DNA of 64,000 nucleotides from Carpediemonas membranifera. Its lineage: Eukaryota; Fornicata. Location: assembly GCA_019828565.1 (NCBI GenBank), contig JAHDYR010000002.1, positions 1 to 64,000 of the forward strand, in the 5' to 3' direction. Shown one piece after another: positions 61,193 to 64,000 of the stretch. Both the position numbers and the translations under genes were made by a program. The notes below the pieces were generated by a model. That model ran no database searches. It had not been told where the DNA came from and saw nothing but the letters and a program-made list of their open reading frames with translations. The first letter of the stretch is position 1, and each line of letters opens with the position of its first letter.

Positions 61193-63918
61193 TTACGTCG
61201 AGCTTGGGTCCCCACCAAGCCTCTCAAAAACGTCCTCAAGGCTCGAGTCGCTGATTTCCCAATCCCGCACACCACCACCACTAGATACGACTGACTCCAG
61301 TGCCTGATAGATGGATGACAGCGCCGTGGTCGTCGGGACCCTGAAGGTGAGGATGCCCACAGATCTGAACAGAAGTGCGGCTCCTGGGAGGGCTTGGATG
61401 ACACTGTCTATGGCCCTATCCTCCTGGGCGATGCCGCAGGTTACGCGGACAGAGTATCCAGTCTCAATCTTGGCCTTCAGCTGCGATGGAGTTCCGAGAG
61501 CGACAAGCTGGCCGTGTGCGAGGAAGGCGATGCGGTCGGCGAGGTAGTCGGCCTCAGCCATGGAGTGGGTCGTGATGAGCATCGACCGCTTCTGCTTCAT
61601 GGCGAGCAGGGTCTCCTGAAGCTCCATGGAGGTCGCAATGTCGAGGCCGCTCGTCGGTTCGTCCAGGAGGCAGAGGGCGGGCTCGCCGACAAGGGCCATG
61701 CCGATACCGAGGCGCCGCTGCATGCCACCGGAGAGTGCCTTCGCCGTCTTCTTGCGGTGGGGTAGCAGGTCAAGCTCGGTCAAGATGCTCTTCACCGTCT
61801 TCCTTAGCGTGATCGGGTTGACAACGCCTCTGATGCGAGCAAACAGAGCCAGGTTCTGGGACACCGTGAGGGTCGGGTAGTGGATGTTGCCCTGGGGGCA
61901 CATGCCAACCTCGCCCTCGCAGTGAATCGATACGGAGCCGCCAGACTTGGTCGAGATGCCGGAAAGAATGTTAATGAGTGTCGATTTTCCTATGTAAATG
62001 GAACTGATGATAACGTACCTGCACCGTTGACGCCGAGGAGTACGAGGGCCTCATGGTGCCTGATTTCGAAGCTCACGTGGTCTAGAGCATTCACGGTCAT
62101 GCCGTTTGATGTCCGGAAGATCTTTGTGAGATCATCAATACTGCACAGCGAGTCGCTGCCGGGCGTGCGGATGATGAGGTCGGATGGAGCGGTCTGGGGG
62201 ATCGGCTGCTCGCCGTCAATGAGGGCCTCGATGTCGTCATCGGCCTGCCGTCTTCTGAGGCTGGTGATGGCACCGACGAGAACGCCGATAGAGCCCTTGA
62301 GGACCTTGCTGATCGTGAAGGACACCAATCTGATGGCGTCCTGGAGGTGTGACTCGAGCAACACGATCAGGGCGAAGAGGGTGAAGTTGACGACTGTATG
62401 AACGGCAATGAGACCCAGGTCCAGCCAAGGCTCGCTGAATTGCCACGTGGGGAATGCAAACGCATCTCTCATGCTCATACGCCAGGCGATTGCATGGATG
62501 AACCGAGCAATGGTGAGGGGCATGAAGAGGTGCAGCACGACGGGCATCTGGAAGCTGTCAGGGTAAAGGAAGCCGTTGAGAATGAGGATAAGCGGGAACG
62601 CAAAGGCAAGGACGGTGAAGCAGACAGGGTGGACGAACCTGGGGGCCCTTATGATCTGGGAGAGCAGCAGTGTGAAGGAGAAGACGGCTGGGGCCAGAAG
62701 TAAGAAGAATGGGATGAACAGCGGATGCAGGATGCTGAACGTGCAGTATGTCATGACAATGACGGTTATTACCCACAGTGCAATGTACTCTAGCATGAAA
62801 GTGACCGACCGCGACACTGAGTAGACTGTGCGACGGAGTCCGGACTGTCGTAGGAGGGAGACGACGCCGAGCACGCGCTCCTTGACAATGTCTGAGAGCA
62901 CCAGGGGTACAAGCATGAGGAACACGGGCGTGAGGGCTGCTGCCGCGACCTCGCCAACGAAGATGGCGTTCGTCTGGCCATTGACGGTGACGTCCATGTT
63001 GAGGGCCTCGTCAAGGCCATAGGACGCGAACGTAGTGTCATTAAGAAGCCAGTACGGGTAGATCTCGTCCGGCCAGCATGACTCCCGGTCGGATGAGAAG
63101 ACACTACTCGGGATGCTCATGGCATATAGGTGGTTGAGCTGAATCAATGGGACACGGAATGAACTGCCCATGCCGACTGTAGCCATGAACTGGGGCACTG
63201 ATGGAACGTACATGTCAAGCTTCATGCTGGCGATGGCGTCTCCATCAGTGGTGGCCTTGAACTCCTTGATGTCCCAGCCACCGTTCTTGGGCACAGTTGG
63301 GGCGTCGTCGGAGAGATACTGGCCCTCGGTCTCATATTGAAACCAATAGCCCCACCTTCTCATCTCAGACTCGAACTTGCTGTGGTCGGTAGTGACGTTG
63401 AAGGAAGGGACGTTAAGAACCGGGTCGGACAGATACTGTGCAACGCGGAGCTTTCCAAGGAGGCCCGATCGTCCTGCTGTGTCGCCAGTGACTGGGGCAC
63501 TGCCGAGGAGGGCGGCGACCGACTCTGAGGCATGCACTGGAAGGTTGTACGGCCACATCGACGGAGCGTTCATGGCGTCATCAGCGAACTCCACCCACTC
63601 GAAGTATGTGTTATCCATGCCTGTGCGAGTGTCAGTCAGGAGGTCTGGATCGTGCTCGAAGGCCTTAAGGATGGGGCTGCCGATCGACACGGGCGCGAAC
63701 AGAAAGCTGATGCCACGGAACTCCTTTGCAATGAAAACAACGAGGAATGCGATTGCTGGCATCAGGACTAGGTAGCAGATGACGGAGATCTTGCTATGCC
63801 ACATGAGGAGCAGGTCCTTGATGATCAGCGCGATAACCTGGCTGCAATACACGTGAATCTCATGTAATATGCGTTGTAGACCGCTTGGACGAACGGTCTT
63901 TTGCTCTGTGGCGTCCAT
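61193..63918 (-). CDS. Half-size ABCA-type transporter, one 29-bp intron
   Basis: About 898 residues from ATG 63,918 after joining across the intron at 61,990-62,018. An in-frame stop at 63,985-63,987 bounds the frame upstream. The first membrane helix (VICYLVLMPAIAFLVVFIA, residue ~45) is followed by a large extracytoplasmic loop and a group of about six helices around residues 310-520. One nucleotide-binding domain contains GVNGAGKST (Walker A, rebuilt by splicing), LSGGMQRRLGIGMAL (signature), CLLDEPTSGLD (Walker B) and TTHSMAEADYL (H-loop). This is the ABCA/ABC2 layout, which moves lipids or other amphipathic substrates. Full-length ABCA proteins have two such halves, so this one would need to dimerise. 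Confidence 0.9.
61990..62018 (-). other. 29-bp spliceosomal intron in the ABCA-type gene
   Basis: Minus strand GTACGT...TTTACATAG. It splits the Walker A codon for glycine (G then GA), and removal gives GAGKSTLINIL. Because Walker A is invariant, this fixes the intron precisely. Confidence 0.9.
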
Positions 63919-64000
63919 CTGGGTTGCAGGCCTCGCCAATCTCACGACCTCAACTTCGAGATCCAGTCGAGGTGTGATCACTCTCTAGAGAAGGGTGGTG

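Overview
The window is eukaryotic nuclear DNA, most likely from a free-living protist. Spliceosomal GT-AG introns of only 29-32 bp are visible in three genes, Ty3-type LTR retrotransposons with chromodomains are abundant, and there are RCC1-like, PHD-like, SET and ABCA-type proteins. Nothing seen fixes the lineage. A metamonad-like flagellate is one possibility, but this is a guess. No rRNA, tRNA or CRISPR array was recognised. Almost all of the window is accessory, layered mobile DNA. Only the ABCA-type transporter at the right edge looks like an ordinary cellular gene.

Layout. 0-11 kb: a kinase tail, a much-frameshifted coiled-coil gene, then a three-gene module: PHD-like zinc-finger protein, RCC1-like protein and a CACTA/Tnp2-like transposase. 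It is followed by long hairpins and a transposon end at 11,038. 11-14.9 kb: a SET-domain gene with a 32-bp intron, a HEPN-like protein, a truncated tyrosine-recombinase-like (YR) gene and a second transposon end at 14,877. 14.9-32.6 kb: nested Ty3 elements, including one complete 4.36-kb element with 82-bp LTRs inside another with 102-bp LTRs, each with a 4-bp target duplication. 32.6-41.8 kb: a 9.2-kb element with inverted repeats (called element D here), carrying a YR-like gene, a coiled-coil gene and 256-bp direct repeats; its uninterrupted insertion site is preserved at 15.69 kb. 41.8-49.8 kb: a second copy of the RCC1/PHD/transposase module with an intact 865-residue transposase, next to an IS630/Tc1-type transposase. 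50.7-58.6 kb: a tandem duplication of about 3.9 kb made of broken Ty3 pieces and transposon ends. 58.6-60.9 kb: non-LTR reverse-transcriptase fragments. 61.2-63.9 kb: the ABCA-type transporter.

The main candidate for something undescribed is a family of large DNA elements ending in CATACTGT. Their subterminal zones hold three or four palindromes spaced 21-25 bp apart. Spacing is conserved, but the palindrome sequence differs from element to element (GGAAWTTCC, TAGATWATCTA or TTGACTTNAAGTCAA). A short target duplication, subterminal repeats and a Tnp2-like transposase next to one end fit a divergent CMC (CACTA/Mirage/Chapaev) lineage carrying unusual cargo: RCC1, PHD, SET, HEPN-like and YR-like proteins. 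The link between that transposase and these ends is inference.

Many frameshifts are one-base differences in homopolymers between otherwise identical copies, so several apparent pseudogenes may be sequencing errors.
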